Source: Piscinibacter gummiphilus (GTDB lineage Bacteria; Pseudomonadota; Gammaproteobacteria; Burkholderiales; Burkholderiaceae_C). From it: 64,000 nucleotides of DNA. The stretch is from positions 669,001 to 733,000 of the forward strand of contig NZ_CP136336.1 of the NCBI RefSeq assembly GCF_032681285.1, written 5' to 3'. Position numbers and translations under genes: made by a program. Shown here piece after piece: positions 9,464 to 17,977 of this stretch; position 1 is the stretch's first letter; every line of letters begins with the position of its first letter. The notes under the pieces were generated by a model. That model did not search any database and had not been told where the DNA came from. It saw only the letters and a list, made by a program, of their open reading frames with translations.

Positions 9464-10594
9464 ATGCTGCTGTCCGACGACCACCGTGCCATCCAGGACG
9501 CCGTGCGCGCCTTCGTGCAGGACCGCATCGCCCCGCAGGCCGCGCAGTGGGACAAGACGCACCACTTCCCCGCCGACGAATTGAAAGGCCTGGCCGCACT
9601 CGGCTGCTACGGCGTGGCCGTGCCCACCGAGTGGGGCGGTGCGGGGCTCGACTACCTGAGCCTCTCGCTCATCCTGGAGGAGATCGCCGCCGGCGATGGC
9701 GCCACGTCGACGGTCGTGAGCGTCAACAACTGCCCTGTCTGTTCCATCCTCATGGCCTGGGGCAGCGAGGCGCAGAAGGCGCAATGGCTGAAGCCGCTGG
9801 CGAGCGGCGCGCTGCTCGGTGCCTTCTGCCTCACCGAGCCGCACGTGGGCTCGCAGGCCGATGGCCTCAAGACCACCGCCACGAAAGACGGCGGCGACTA
9901 CGTGCTCAACGGCGTGAAGCAGTTCATCACCAGCGGCAAGAACGGCGACGTCGCCATCGTGATGGCGGTCACCGACAAGCAGGCCGGCAAGAAGGGCATC
10001 AGCGCCTTCCTCGTGCCGACCTCGACGCCCGGCTACACCGTGGCGCGCCTCGAAGACAAGATGGGCCAGCACGCGAGCGACACGGCGCAGATCCTGTTCG
10101 AGAACTGCCGCGTGCCGGCGGCCAACCTGATCGGTGAGGAAGGGCAGGGCCTCAAGATCGCGCTCTCGGGTCTCGAAGGCGGGCGCATCGGCATCGCGTC
10201 GCAATGCGTCGGCATGGCGCGCGCCGCCTTCGAGGCGGCCCTGCGCTACGCGAAGGAACGCATCGCGTTCGGCGTGCCGATCTTCGAACACCAGGCGGTG
10301 CAGTTTTCTCTGAGCGAGATGGCCACGCAGATCGAAGCGGCGCGCCAGCTCATCCACCACGCGGCGAGTCTGAAAGACGCCGGCCAGCCCTGCCTGAAAG
10401 AAGCCGCGATGGCCAAGCTCTTCGCGAGCGAGATGGCCGAGCGCGTGTGCTCCGCCGCGATCCAGGTGCATGGTGGGTATGGCTACGTGAGCGATTTCCC
10501 GGTCGAGCGCCTCTACCGCGACGTGCGCGTCTGCCAGATCTACGAAGGCACGAGCGAAGTGCAGAAGATCCTGATCGGGCGTGCGCTCGCCTGA
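9464..10594 (+). CDS. Acyl-CoA dehydrogenase
   Basis: 376 residues; start chosen at the ATG after AGAGGGCCAG because the family domain begins there (LLSDDHRAIQDAVRAF). FAD/substrate motifs FCLTEPHVGSQADGL and FITSGKNGD are present near residues 124 and 158. The catalytic glutamate sits at the common C-terminal position (IYEGTSEVQ), while the liuA-type position is glycine, so it is not a second isovaleryl-CoA dehydrogenase. Short- or branched-chain acyl-CoA is the likely substrate. It ends the run of closely packed genes that begins with liuR. Confidence 0.88.
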   Translation: MLLSDDHRAIQDAVRAFVQDRIAPQAAQWDKTHHFPADELKGLAALGCYGVAVPTEWGGAGLDYLSLSLILEEIAAGDGATSTVVSVNNCPVCSILMAWGSEAQKAQWLKPLASGALLGAFCLTEPHVGSQADGLKTTATKDGGDYVLNGVKQFITSGKNGDVAIVMAVTDKQAGKKGISAFLVPTSTPGYTVARLEDKMGQHASDTAQILFENCRVPAANLIGEEGQGLKIALSGLEGGRIGIASQCVGMARAAFEAALRYAKERIAFGVPIFEHQAVQFSLSEMATQIEAARQLIHHAASLKDAGQPCLKEAAMAKLFASEMAERVCSAAIQVHGGYGYVSDFPVERLYRDVRVCQIYEGTSEVQKILIGRALA

Positions 10595-10633
10595 CGGTTT
10601 TCTGACCCAGGCTGGCGCATGGTGCGCTGCGGC

Positions 10634-10645
10634 TACGTAGTTCCC
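10634..10645 (+). promoter_or_regulatory. TACGTAGTTCCC motif before dctP
   Basis: This 12-mer lies 129 bases before the dctP start codon in the 179-base gap after the acyl-CoA dehydrogenase gene. The same 12-mer occurs in the same orientation relative to the gene before the Bug-protein gene at 59922-60890. A weak minus-10-like TAGGAT lies about 55 bases further on. It may be an activator site; the regulator is not known. Confidence 0.45.
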
Positions 10646-10773
10646 ACAGGGTTGCGTCCGCGGGTTTGTTCCAGCAGCGTCGAGGGGGCTGCGGTCCCTA
10701 GGATAGGCCTTCACCCCGCACCGAGTGGGCGGGTATCGAACGGTCCACAGACCCCATCCGAAGGAGACATCAC

Positions 10774-11895
10774 GTGAGCTCACCCGCACCGCAACGTCGT
10801 CGCTTCCTCAAGACCGCCACCGCTGCCGCCGCAGGCGCCGGCGCACTCGCCGCCCCGATGGTGTCGAACGCGCAGACGACCTCGCTGCGCTTCCAGAGCA
10901 CCTGGCCGGCGAAAGACATCTTCCACGAGTACGCCACCGACTTCGCCAAGAAGGTGAACGACATGGCCGGCAGCCGCCTCAAGATCGAGGTGCTGCCCGC
11001 AGGCGCCGTGGTGCCTGCCTTCCAGCTGCTCGAAGCCGTCAACAAGGGCACGCTCGATGGCGGCCACGGCGTGGTGGCCTACCACTACGGCAAGAACTCG
11101 GCGCTGGCGCTCTGGGGCTCGGGCCCGGCCTTCGGCATGGACCCGAACATGGTGCTCGCCTGGCACAACTACGGCGGCGGCAAGGCGCTGCTCGAAGAGA
11201 TCTACAAGTCCATCAAGATGGACGTCGTCTCGTACCTCTACGGCCCGATGCCGACCCAGCCCTTCGGCTGGTTCAAGAAGCCGATCGGCAAGGCGGCCGA
11301 CGTGAAGGGCATGAAGTTCCGCACCGTCGGCCTCGCGGTCGACATGTACACCGCGATGGGCGCGGCGGTGAACCCGCTGCCCGGCGGCGAGATCGTGCCC
11401 GCGCTCGACCGTGGCCTGATCGACGGCGCCGAGTTCAACAACGCCTCGAGCGACAAGGTGCTCGGCTTCCCCGACGTGGCCAAGAACTGCATGCTGCAAA
11501 GCTTCCACCAGAGCGGCGAGCAGTTCGAGATCCTCTTCAACAAGGGCAAGCTCGACGCGCTGCCGGCCGAGCTGCGCGCCATCGTCGACTACGGTGTGCA
11601 GGCCGCGAGCGCCGACATGAGCTGGAAGGCCATCGACCGCAACTCGAAGGACTACGACGAGCTGAAGAAGATGGGCGTGAAGTTCTACAAGACGCCCGAC
11701 GCCATCTTGAAGGCCCAGCTCGACGCGTGGGACGACATCATGAAGAAGAAGGGCGGCGAGAACCCGCTCTTCAAGAAGGTGCTCGACTCGCAGCGCGCCT
11801 TCGCGCAGCGCGCCAAGGCCTGGCAGAACGACTACATGGTCGACTTCAACATGGCCTACAGCCGCTACTTCGGCAAGGGCGCGAAGAAGACCTGA
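10774..11895 (+). CDS. dctP: TRAP transporter substrate-binding protein (DctP family)
   Basis: 373 residues with a GTG start placed by the strong AAGGAG at 10761. The N terminus is a twin-arginine signal (RRRFLKTATAAAAGAGALAAP) cut before the mature SNAQTTSLRFQS region. The DctP-type fold shows KIEVLPAGAVVPAFQLLEAV and GAEFNNASSDKVLGF. It captures an organic acid or similar solute in the periplasm for the membrane pair encoded next. The substrate is not readable. A gap of about 180 bases upstream suggests its own promoter. Confidence 0.9.
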   Translation: MSSPAPQRRRFLKTATAAAAGAGALAAPMVSNAQTTSLRFQSTWPAKDIFHEYATDFAKKVNDMAGSRLKIEVLPAGAVVPAFQLLEAVNKGTLDGGHGVVAYHYGKNSALALWGSGPAFGMDPNMVLAWHNYGGGKALLEEIYKSIKMDVVSYLYGPMPTQPFGWFKKPIGKAADVKGMKFRTVGLAVDMYTAMGAAVNPLPGGEIVPALDRGLIDGAEFNNASSDKVLGFPDVAKNCMLQSFHQSGEQFEILFNKGKLDALPAELRAIVDYGVQAASADMSWKAIDRNSKDYDELKKMGVKFYKTPDAILKAQLDAWDDIMKKKGGENPLFKKVLDSQRAFAQRAKAWQNDYMVDFNMAYSRYFGKGAKKT

Positions 11896-11968
11896 CCGGC
11901 CGGCGCCGGCCTCGGGGGCGCTGCACACCGCGGCGCCCCTGCTCGTGTTTTTCTGGCAGGGACGACGG

Positions 11969-12598
11969 ATGCAGCGCTATCTCTTCGCGGTGGACAAGCT
12001 GTCCACCTGGTTCGGCAAGGTCACCGCTTGGGCTGCCGTCGCGCTGACCCTGCTCATCTCGGCCGAGGTGTTCTCGCGCTACGCGCTCAACCGCCCGCAT
12101 GCCTGGGTGCTCGACGCGCAGATCATGCTCTACGGCACGCTCTTCATGTGTGCCGGGGCCTACACCCTGGCCAAGTCGGGCCATGTGCGCGGCGACGTGC
12201 TCTATGGCTTCTTCCGGCCGCGCACGCAGGCGAGCATCGACCTGCTGCTCTACATCGTCTTCTTCCTGCCCGGCATCGTGGCGCTCACCTGGGCCGGTTG
12301 GACCTACGCCAACGACTCGCTCGCCATCCGCGAGCAGACCTTCAACGCCGACCCGCTGCCGGTCTACCCGTTCAAGTTCGTGATCCCGGTGGCCGGCGCG
12401 GTGCTGCTGCTGCAGGGGCTGGTGGAGATCGTGCGCTGCGTCGTGTGCCTGCGCGACGGCGCCTGGCCCGCGCGTGAGGAAGACGTGGAGGAGGTCGACG
12501 TCGACAAGCTCAAGGAGATGGTCCACGCGACCGACGGCGACGACGCCGACCCCGCGGCCCGGCCGCTGCCTGCGGCCCAGCGCCAGGAGGGCGCATGA
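11969..12598 (+). CDS. dctQ: TRAP transporter small permease (DctQ family)
   Basis: 209 residues from the ATG at 11969 after CAGGGACG; a GTG eight codons upstream is possible. Four hydrophobic segments are visible (about residues 14-36, 50-66, 85-106 and 130-152), as usual for DctQ. The C-terminal 45 residues form an unusual acidic then proline-rich tail (EEDVEEVDVDKLKEM). The stop overlaps the large-permease ATG by four bases. It bridges the binding protein and the large subunit. Confidence 0.88.
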   Translation: MQRYLFAVDKLSTWFGKVTAWAAVALTLLISAEVFSRYALNRPHAWVLDAQIMLYGTLFMCAGAYTLAKSGHVRGDVLYGFFRPRTQASIDLLLYIVFFLPGIVALTWAGWTYANDSLAIREQTFNADPLPVYPFKFVIPVAGAVLLLQGLVEIVRCVVCLRDGAWPAREEDVEEVDVDKLKEMVHATDGDDADPAARPLPAAQRQEGA

Positions 12599-14586
12599 AG
12601 CTGCGCAAGGAGTTGTGGTTCGGCCTCTCGCTGATGGGCGTGATCGTCGCCGGCGTGCTGTACATGCTGGCGAGCGCGCCCGAGATCACCAACGGGCACA
12701 TCGGCCTCGTGATGCTGGCGCTGGTGGTGGTGGCCATCATGCTGGGCTTTCCCACCGCGTTCACGCTCATGGGCATGGGCATGCTCTTCGCCTACTTCGC
12801 GTACCACTCGGGCGGGCAGACGGCGAGCGGCGCGATGACGCAGACGCTCGACCTCATGGTGCAGCGCGCCTTCTCGGTGATGGCGAGCGACGTGCTCATC
12901 GCCATTCCGCTCTTCGTCTTCATGGGCTACCTGGTCGAGCGCGCCAACCTGATCTCCAAGCTCTTCCACAGCCTGCACCTGGCGCTCGCACGCGTGCCCG
13001 GCTCGCTGGCGGTGGCCACGCTCGTGACCTGCGCGATCTTCGCCACGGCCACCGGCATCGTGGGCGCGGTGGTCACGCTGATGGGCTTGCTCGCGCTGCC
13101 GCCCATGCTGCGGGCGGGCTACGACGTGCGCATGTCGGCCGGGGCCATCACGGCCGGCGGCTGCCTGGGCATCCTCATTCCCCCATCGGTGCTGCTCATC
13201 GTCTATGGCGCGACGGCGGGTGTCTCGGTGGTGCAGCTCTACGCGGGTGCGTTCTTCCCCGGCGTGATGCTCGCGGGCCTGTACATCGTGTACGTGATCA
13301 TCCTGGCCAAGGTGAAGCCCAAGCTCGCGCCGCCGCTCACCGCCGAGCAGCGCCTGGTGCCGCTGCCGCCGCAGCTGCTGGCCATCGGCGCCATTGGCGA
13401 GCGTCATGCAGTGCCGGCGCTGCTGTCGGCCATCAAGGGCCGTCGCAATGCGAGCGTGCCGGTGCGCTACCTGCTGCAGCAGCTCTTCGTCGCCCTCCTG
13501 CCCCTGCTGCTCTTTGTGGTGGTGGGCGTGATGAGCTACCGCACCGCCACGAGCGTGGACGCTGCACCCGACGACTCGGGCCTGCAGCAGATCGGCGATC
13601 TCTCGAGCAAGCGCGCGACGGGTGGGCTGAGCGAGCCGCCGTCGGCCGACGAGCCCGCGCAGGGCGGGCTGTCCGAGCCGCCGTCGTCGGATGGCGGCTT
13701 GGCAGAGCCGCCGGCCGAGCCGTCGGATGGGGCCAGTGCGGCTGGCGCGGTGCAGGAGCCGCCGGCCGCCCCGGCGGCGTTGGCCGAACCGCCGGGCGCT
13801 TCGGCGAGCGCGGCGGAGCTGCCCAGCTCGAAGCCCGCTCCGGTCGGCTACTGGGTCGGCCTGGCCATCGGCGCGCTGGCGCTGCTCGTGTACTACGCGC
13901 TGCTGAGCTTCTCGCGCCTCGAGATCTTCAAGATGCTGCTGGCGTCGTTCTTCCCGCTGCTCATCATGATCCTCGCGGTGCTGGGCTCCATCGTGTTCGG
14001 CCTGGCCACGCCCACGGAGGCGGCGGCGGTCGGGGCGCTGGGCGGCTTCGTGCTCGCGGCGGCCTACCGCCAGCTCAACCTCACGATGGTGAAGGAGTCG
14101 GTGTACCTCACCGCCAAGACCTCGGCGATGGTGTGCTGGCTCTTCGTCGGCTCGGCCATCTTCTCGGCTGCGTTTGCGCTCCTGGGCGGGCAGGCGCTGG
14201 TCGAGCACTGGGTGCTGGGCATGGACCTCACGCCGGTGCAGTTCCTGGTGCTGAGCCAGATCATCATCTTCGTGCTCGGCTGGCCGCTCGAATGGACCGA
14301 GATCATCGTGATCTTCATGCCGATCTTCGTGCCGCTGCTGCCGAAGTTCGGCGTCGACCCGCTCTTCTTCGGCCTGCTGGTCGCGCTCAACCTGCAGACG
14401 GCCTTCCTGAGCCCGCCGGTTGCGATGTCGGCCTTCTACCTGAAGGGCGTGGCGCCCAAGCACGTGACGCTGAACCAGATCTTCGCCGGCATGCTGCCCT
14501 TCATGGGCATCCAGGTGATCGCGATCATCCTGCTCTACATCTTTCCGCAGATCGGATTGTGGTTGCCGCAGTTGCTCTACAAATGA
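12595..14586 (+). CDS. dctM: TRAP transporter large permease (DctM family) with long internal insertion
   Basis: 663 residues, far above the roughly 430 usual for DctM. Residues 1-240 and about 420-663 carry normal family segments (for example TAGGCLGILIPPS near 190 and SPPVAMSAFYLKG near 604). Between them lies a stretch with one extra hydrophobic segment (about 300-320) and a low-complexity region (about 322-418) with SEPPS/AEPPA-like repeats rich in Pro, Ser, Ala and Glu. The frame is continuous, so it is not a frameshift. It is the ion-coupled channel subunit. Its end overlaps the next gene by four bases. Confidence 0.88.
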   Translation: MKLRKELWFGLSLMGVIVAGVLYMLASAPEITNGHIGLVMLALVVVAIMLGFPTAFTLMGMGMLFAYFAYHSGGQTASGAMTQTLDLMVQRAFSVMASDVLIAIPLFVFMGYLVERANLISKLFHSLHLALARVPGSLAVATLVTCAIFATATGIVGAVVTLMGLLALPPMLRAGYDVRMSAGAITAGGCLGILIPPSVLLIVYGATAGVSVVQLYAGAFFPGVMLAGLYIVYVIILAKVKPKLAPPLTAEQRLVPLPPQLLAIGAIGERHAVPALLSAIKGRRNASVPVRYLLQQLFVALLPLLLFVVVGVMSYRTATSVDAAPDDSGLQQIGDLSSKRATGGLSEPPSADEPAQGGLSEPPSSDGGLAEPPAEPSDGASAAGAVQEPPAAPAALAEPPGASASAAELPSSKPAPVGYWVGLAIGALALLVYYALLSFSRLEIFKMLLASFFPLLIMILAVLGSIVFGLATPTEAAAVGALGGFVLAAAYRQLNLTMVKESVYLTAKTSAMVCWLFVGSAIFSAAFALLGGQALVEHWVLGMDLTPVQFLVLSQIIIFVLGWPLEWTEIIVIFMPIFVPLLPKFGVDPLFFGLLVALNLQTAFLSPPVAMSAFYLKGVAPKHVTLNQIFAGMLPFMGIQVIAIILLYIFPQIGLWLPQLLYK

Positions 14587-15197
14587 GGGTCATGGGCCGC
14601 GCACCGATCGAGTTCTACTTCGACTTCTCCTCGCCGTATTCGTACATCGCGTCGGAGTGGATCGGCGCGCTGGCCGCGCGGCATGCGCGCACCGTGCGTT
14701 GGCACGCCATCCTGCTGGGGGCGACCTTCCAGGCCGCCGAGCTGAAGAGCCCGGTGTCGCACCCGATCAAGCGCGAGTATTCGCTGCTCGACTTCGAGCG
14801 GTCTGCACGCTTTGCCGGGGTGCCGCTCACGATGCCGCAGCCTTTTCCGATCGCCACGCAAAACGCTGCGCGGCTTTTCTGGTGGTTGAACGCGCAGAAC
14901 GAGAGCCGCGCCATCGCCTGGGCCCGGCATGCGCTGCGGGCCTACTTCACCCGCGGCGTCAACCTCAACGACCCGTCGGCGCTGGCGGGGCTTGCACAGG
15001 AATTCGGATTGCTGCAAGGTGAGGCCGAAGCCGTGTGGAACGACCCGGTCTGGAAAGCCCGGCTCAAGCAGGAGAACGAGCAGGCGATCGCCGCGGGGGT
15101 GTTCGGTGCGCCGTTCTTCGTGATCGACGGCGAGCCGTTCTGGGGCAACGACCGGCGGGCGCAGATGGAGCGCTGGCTGGAGAAAGGCCCGTTCTAG
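14583..15197 (+). CDS. DsbA-fold oxidoreductase / 2-hydroxychromene-2-carboxylate isomerase-like
   Basis: 204 residues; the ATG overlaps the dctM stop (ATGA). The N-terminal IEFYFDFSSPYSYIASEW matches the kappa-class GST / HCCA isomerase family, where the serine of SPYSY replaces the CxxC of true DsbA and binds glutathione. The cis-proline region FGAPFFVIDGEPFWGNDR is at the C terminus. These proteins act as glutathione-dependent isomerases or transferases; the real substrate here is unknown. It is one of two family members in the region. Confidence 0.87.
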   Translation: MRVMGRAPIEFYFDFSSPYSYIASEWIGALAARHARTVRWHAILLGATFQAAELKSPVSHPIKREYSLLDFERSARFAGVPLTMPQPFPIATQNAARLFWWLNAQNESRAIAWARHALRAYFTRGVNLNDPSALAGLAQEFGLLQGEAEAVWNDPVWKARLKQENEQAIAAGVFGAPFFVIDGEPFWGNDRRAQMERWLEKGPF

Positions 15198-15223
15198 TCC
15201 TCAATCTTCTGGAGGCAAGCGCG

Positions 15224-15511
15224 ATGAAGAAAACCGCCAAGGCCCTGGTCGATGAAACGATGGCCCGCGTGACGACCTACACCGCGGAGCAGGCGCGCGA
15301 GATGCACGGCCAGCCGGGCGTGCAGCTGGTCGACGTGCGAGGCGTGCTCGAGCTGGAGCAGGAAGGCGTGATCCCCGGCCAGCCTCCCGACCCGGCCGCC
15401 GACACCGAGTTCGTGCTCTTCGGCGATTCGGGCTGGCATTCGGCGCAGACCACGCAGGTGCTCACGGAAACCGGCGTGGCCCACACGCCGGCGCGCAAGG
15501 GCGCCGGCTGA
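15224..15511 (+). CDS. Degenerate rhodanese-like protein
   Basis: 95 residues with a good GGAGG ribosome-binding site. VQLVDVRGVLELEQEGVIPG matches the first half of a single-domain rhodanese, and FGDSGWHSAQTTQVL matches the active-site loop region, but the catalytic cysteine is missing (glycine stands at that place). The segment that normally joins these parts is shortened by roughly 25 residues and the C-terminal end is lost. It is probably catalytically dead, either a decaying gene or a protein kept for another use. The next gene is convergent, 16 bases away. Confidence 0.65.
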   Translation: MKKTAKALVDETMARVTTYTAEQAREMHGQPGVQLVDVRGVLELEQEGVIPGQPPDPAADTEFVLFGDSGWHSAQTTQVLTETGVAHTPARKGAG

Positions 15512-15527
15512 TTCTCCAAAGCCGCGA

Positions 15528-16199
15528 TCAGGCGGCCGTGCCTTTGACCTCGGCGCCGCACCAGGCGGCATGCGGTGCCTTCGGGCCCTCGGCCCCGCAC
15601 CACGCGGCGTGTTTCGATGAGGCGCCCTCGGCACCGCACCAGGCCGCAGTTTTCGGGCTGATGCCCTCGGCACCACACCACGCGGCCTTCTGCTGCGGCG
15701 CATCGGCGCCGCACCATGCGGCCTGCTTGGCAGGGCCGTCCGCGCCACACCAGGCCGCCTGGCCCTGCGCGCTCTCGGCACCGCACCAGGTGGCCTGGCC
15801 GGCGCTCGACTCGCCGAACTCGCGGGCGTAGAGCGCCTGGGTCATCTCGAAGGCCGACTGCAAGGCCTTCGCATCGTCTTCCCCGCGCAAGCCGAAGTAG
15901 GGGTAGTGGTGCAGGAAGTAGCCGAAGGTCGCCTCGCAATCGGCCGCGTACTTGCGGGTGTCGAGGATGTGCAGGTGCCAGAAGTGGTCCACGTCCTGAT
16001 CGGGCGCGAGCATCAGGTCGGGGTACTTCGCGTGCAGCGTCAGGTAGCGCTTGTAGGCCAGCTCCATGCGGTCTGCGTGCTCGGGCGTCCAGCCGTAGCC
16101 ATCTTCCTGGCGCATGGCCTTGAATTTGATCGGAGTGAGATCGAGCGCGGCGATGGCCGAGATCGTCTGTTCGAGTCGCTGAGAGTTCGATGCAGTCAT
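15528..16199 (-). CDS. GRDP-like protein with seven WCGA(E/D) tandem repeats
   Basis: 223 residues; the start is set by GGAGG seven bases before the ATG. Residues 1-130 form a helical domain with the conserved HFWHLHILDTRKYAADC segment (about residues 72-88) and HHYPYFG, as in glycine-rich-domain (GRDP-like) proteins. Residues 136-217 are seven repeats of 12-13 residues, each with the core WCGAE or WCGAD, giving regularly spaced Cys139, 151, 163, 175, 188, 201 and 214. No signal peptide is seen. The gene stands alone on the minus strand between plus-strand genes. Function unknown; the cysteine/tryptophan ladder suggests metal binding, cross-linking or modification. Confidence 0.75.
   Translation of the reverse strand: MTASNSQRLEQTISAIAALDLTPIKFKAMRQEDGYGWTPEHADRMELAYKRYLTLHAKYPDLMLAPDQDVDHFWHLHILDTRKYAADCEATFGYFLHHYPYFGLRGEDDAKALQSAFEMTQALYAREFGESSAGQATWCGAESAQGQAAWCGADGPAKQAAWCGADAPQQKAAWCGAEGISPKTAAWCGAEGASSKHAAWCGAEGPKAPHAAWCGAEVKGTAA
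15549..15794 (-). repeat. Tandem repeat coding the WCGA units
   Basis: Seven imperfect in-frame units of 36, 36, 36, 39, 39, 39 bases and a final partial unit. On the plus strand the core reads GCACCGCACCA or near variants. Period and reading frame are kept, so selection is on the protein repeat. Confidence 0.85.
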
Positions 16200-16295
16200 G
16201 TGTCCTCCATTGGCGATGTGTCCCACGTCATCGACGCGATGGCGTGCGACCGGACCATGATGCGCCGCCTCGCGCCGCGGTGGCCACCCCCTAGA

Positions 16296-16313
16296 ATTGA
16301 CGTATACGTCAAT
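16296..16313. promoter_or_regulatory. LiuR-type operator before liuB
   Basis: ATTGACGTATACGTCAAT is a perfect 18-bp palindrome that ends 19 bases before the liuB ATG. It shares ACGTATACGTCAA with the site before liuR. A minus-10-like TAGAAT overlaps its left edge (16292-16297), which would fit repression by blocking RNA polymerase. Confidence 0.8.
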
Positions 16314-16332
16314 CAGCGCCACGGGAAGGTCC

Positions 16333-17940
16333 ATGCCCGCACTCACTTCCAAGCTCAGCCCACGCTCCGAGGAATTCAAGGTCAACGCAGGGGCCATGCG
16401 CGTTCTGGTGGACGCTCTCAATGCCCACCTTGCCGAGGTGGCCTTGGGGGGCGGCACGGGCCCGCGCGTGAAGCACGTGGCGCGCGGCAAGCTGCTGCCG
16501 CGCGACCGGGTGGAGATGCTGCTCGACCCCGACACGCCCTTCCTCGAAGTGGCGCCGCTCGCCGCGCATGGCCTGTACAACGGCGACGCGCCGGGCGCGG
16601 GCGTGATCGCCGGCATCGGCCGCGTCTCGGGGGTCGACTGCATGATCGTCTGCAACGACGCCACGGTGAAGGGCGGCACCTACTACCCGATGACGGTGAA
16701 GAAGCACCTGCGCGCGCAGGAGATCGCGCAGGCCAACCGCCTGCCCTGCATCTACCTCGTCGACTCGGGCGGTGCCAACCTGCCTAACCAGGACGAAGTC
16801 TTCCCCGACCGCGACCACTTCGGTCGCATCTTCTTCAACCAGGCGCAGATGAGCGCGCAGGGCATTCCGCAGATCGCGGTGGTGATGGGCTCGTGCACCG
16901 CGGGGGGTGCCTATGTGCCGGCGATGAGCGATGAGTCGATCATCGTGAAGGAGCAGGGCACGATCTTCCTCGCCGGCCCGCCGCTCGTGAAGGCCGCCAT
17001 CGGTGAGGTGGTGAGCGCCGAAGACTTAGGGGGTGGCGACGTGCACACGCGCCTCTCCGGCGTGGCCGACCACCTCGCGCAGAACGACACGCACGCACTC
17101 GCCATCGCGCGCAACGCGGTGGCACGCCTCAACTGGAAGAAGCCACAGCCGCTCGCCTGCATCGCGCCGCGCGAGCCGCTCTTCGATGCGGCCGAGCTGC
17201 ACGGCGTGATCCCCACCGACACGAAGAAGCCCTTCGACGTGCGCGAGATCATCGCCCGCATCGTCGACGCGAGCGAGTTCGACGAATTCAAGGCGCGCTA
17301 CGGGCAGACCCTCGTCACCGGCTTCGCGCACATCGAGGGCATGCCGGTGGGCATCGTCGCCAACAACGGCGTGCTGTTCTCCGAGTCGGCGCAGAAAGGC
17401 GCGCACTTCATCGAGCTGTGCTGCCAGCGCAAGATCCCGCTTGTCTTCCTGCAGAACATCACCGGCTTCATGGTCGGCAAGAAGTACGAGAACGAGGGCA
17501 TCGCCAAACACGGCGCCAAGATGGTGACGGCGGTGGCCACCGCGAATGTCCCGAAGTTCACCGTGATCATCGGCGGCAGCTTCGGCGCCGGCAACTACGG
17601 CATGTGCGGCCGTGCCTACGACCCGCGCTTCCTCTGGATGTGGCCCAACGCACGCATCTCGGTGATGGGCGGCGAGCAGGCCGCCAGCGTGCTCGCCACC
17701 GTGCGGCGCGACGGCATCGAAGCCAAGGGCGGTCAGTGGAGCGCCGACGAAGAGGCCGCGTTCAAGCGGCCCATCCGCGAGCAGTTCGAGCGCCAGGCCG
17801 ATCCGTACTACGCAACGGCCCGGCTCTGGGACGACGGCATCATCGACCCCGCCGACACGCGCCGCGTGCTGGCGCTGGGGCTGAGTGCCAGTCTCAACGC
17901 GCCCATCGCCGACGCGAAATTCGGCGTGTTTCGCATGTAA
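16333..17940 (+). CDS. liuB: Methylcrotonyl-CoA carboxylase, carboxyltransferase subunit
   Basis: 535 residues, the normal length for MCC beta. The start is the ATG after GGGAAGGT; an earlier in-frame codon would lie inside the operator. It has the N-terminal and C-terminal crotonase-like carboxyltransferase domains, with typical [16 protein letters not shown] near residue 189 and [19 protein letters not shown] near 415-435. It moves the carboxyl group from biotin on LiuD to 3-methylcrotonyl-CoA, giving 3-methylglutaconyl-CoA. It has its own LiuR-type operator and probably starts a second liu transcript. Confidence 0.95.
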   Translation: MPALTSKLSPRSEEFKVNAGAMRVLVDALNAHLAEVALGGGTGPRVKHVARGKLLPRDRVEMLLDPDTPFLEVAPLAAHGLYNGDAPGAGVIAGIGRVSGVDCMIVCNDATVKGGTYYPMTVKKHLRAQEIAQANRLPCIYLVDSGGANLPNQDEVFPDRDHFGRIFFNQAQMSAQGIPQIAVVMGSCTAGGAYVPAMSDESIIVKEQGTIFLAGPPLVKAAIGEVVSAEDLGGGDVHTRLSGVADHLAQNDTHALAIARNAVARLNWKKPQPLACIAPREPLFDAAELHGVIPTDTKKPFDVREIIARIVDASEFDEFKARYGQTLVTGFAHIEGMPVGIVANNGVLFSESAQKGAHFIELCCQRKIPLVFLQNITGFMVGKKYENEGIAKHGAKMVTAVATANVPKFTVIIGGSFGAGNYGMCGRAYDPRFLWMWPNARISVMGGEQAASVLATVRRDGIEAKGGQWSADEEAAFKRPIREQFERQADPYYATARLWDDGIIDPADTRRVLALGLSASLNAPIADAKFGVFRM

Positions 17941-17977
17941 AGCAAACCTGCAAACCAAAGAGAGGGAGGAAAGAGAA

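Noticed and set aside
12364..14463. 699-codon minus-strand frame opposite dctM
   Set aside because: Histidine/arginine/glutamate-rich shadow; dctM has real membrane helices.
15549..15794. CRISPR-like repeat array
   Set aside because: Units are contiguous, imperfect and in frame with a protein; there are no unique spacers and no cas genes.
16200..16332. Earlier start for liuB or for the WCGA-repeat gene
   Set aside because: Each would run across the LiuR operator or lack a ribosome-binding site; the chosen starts have good sites.
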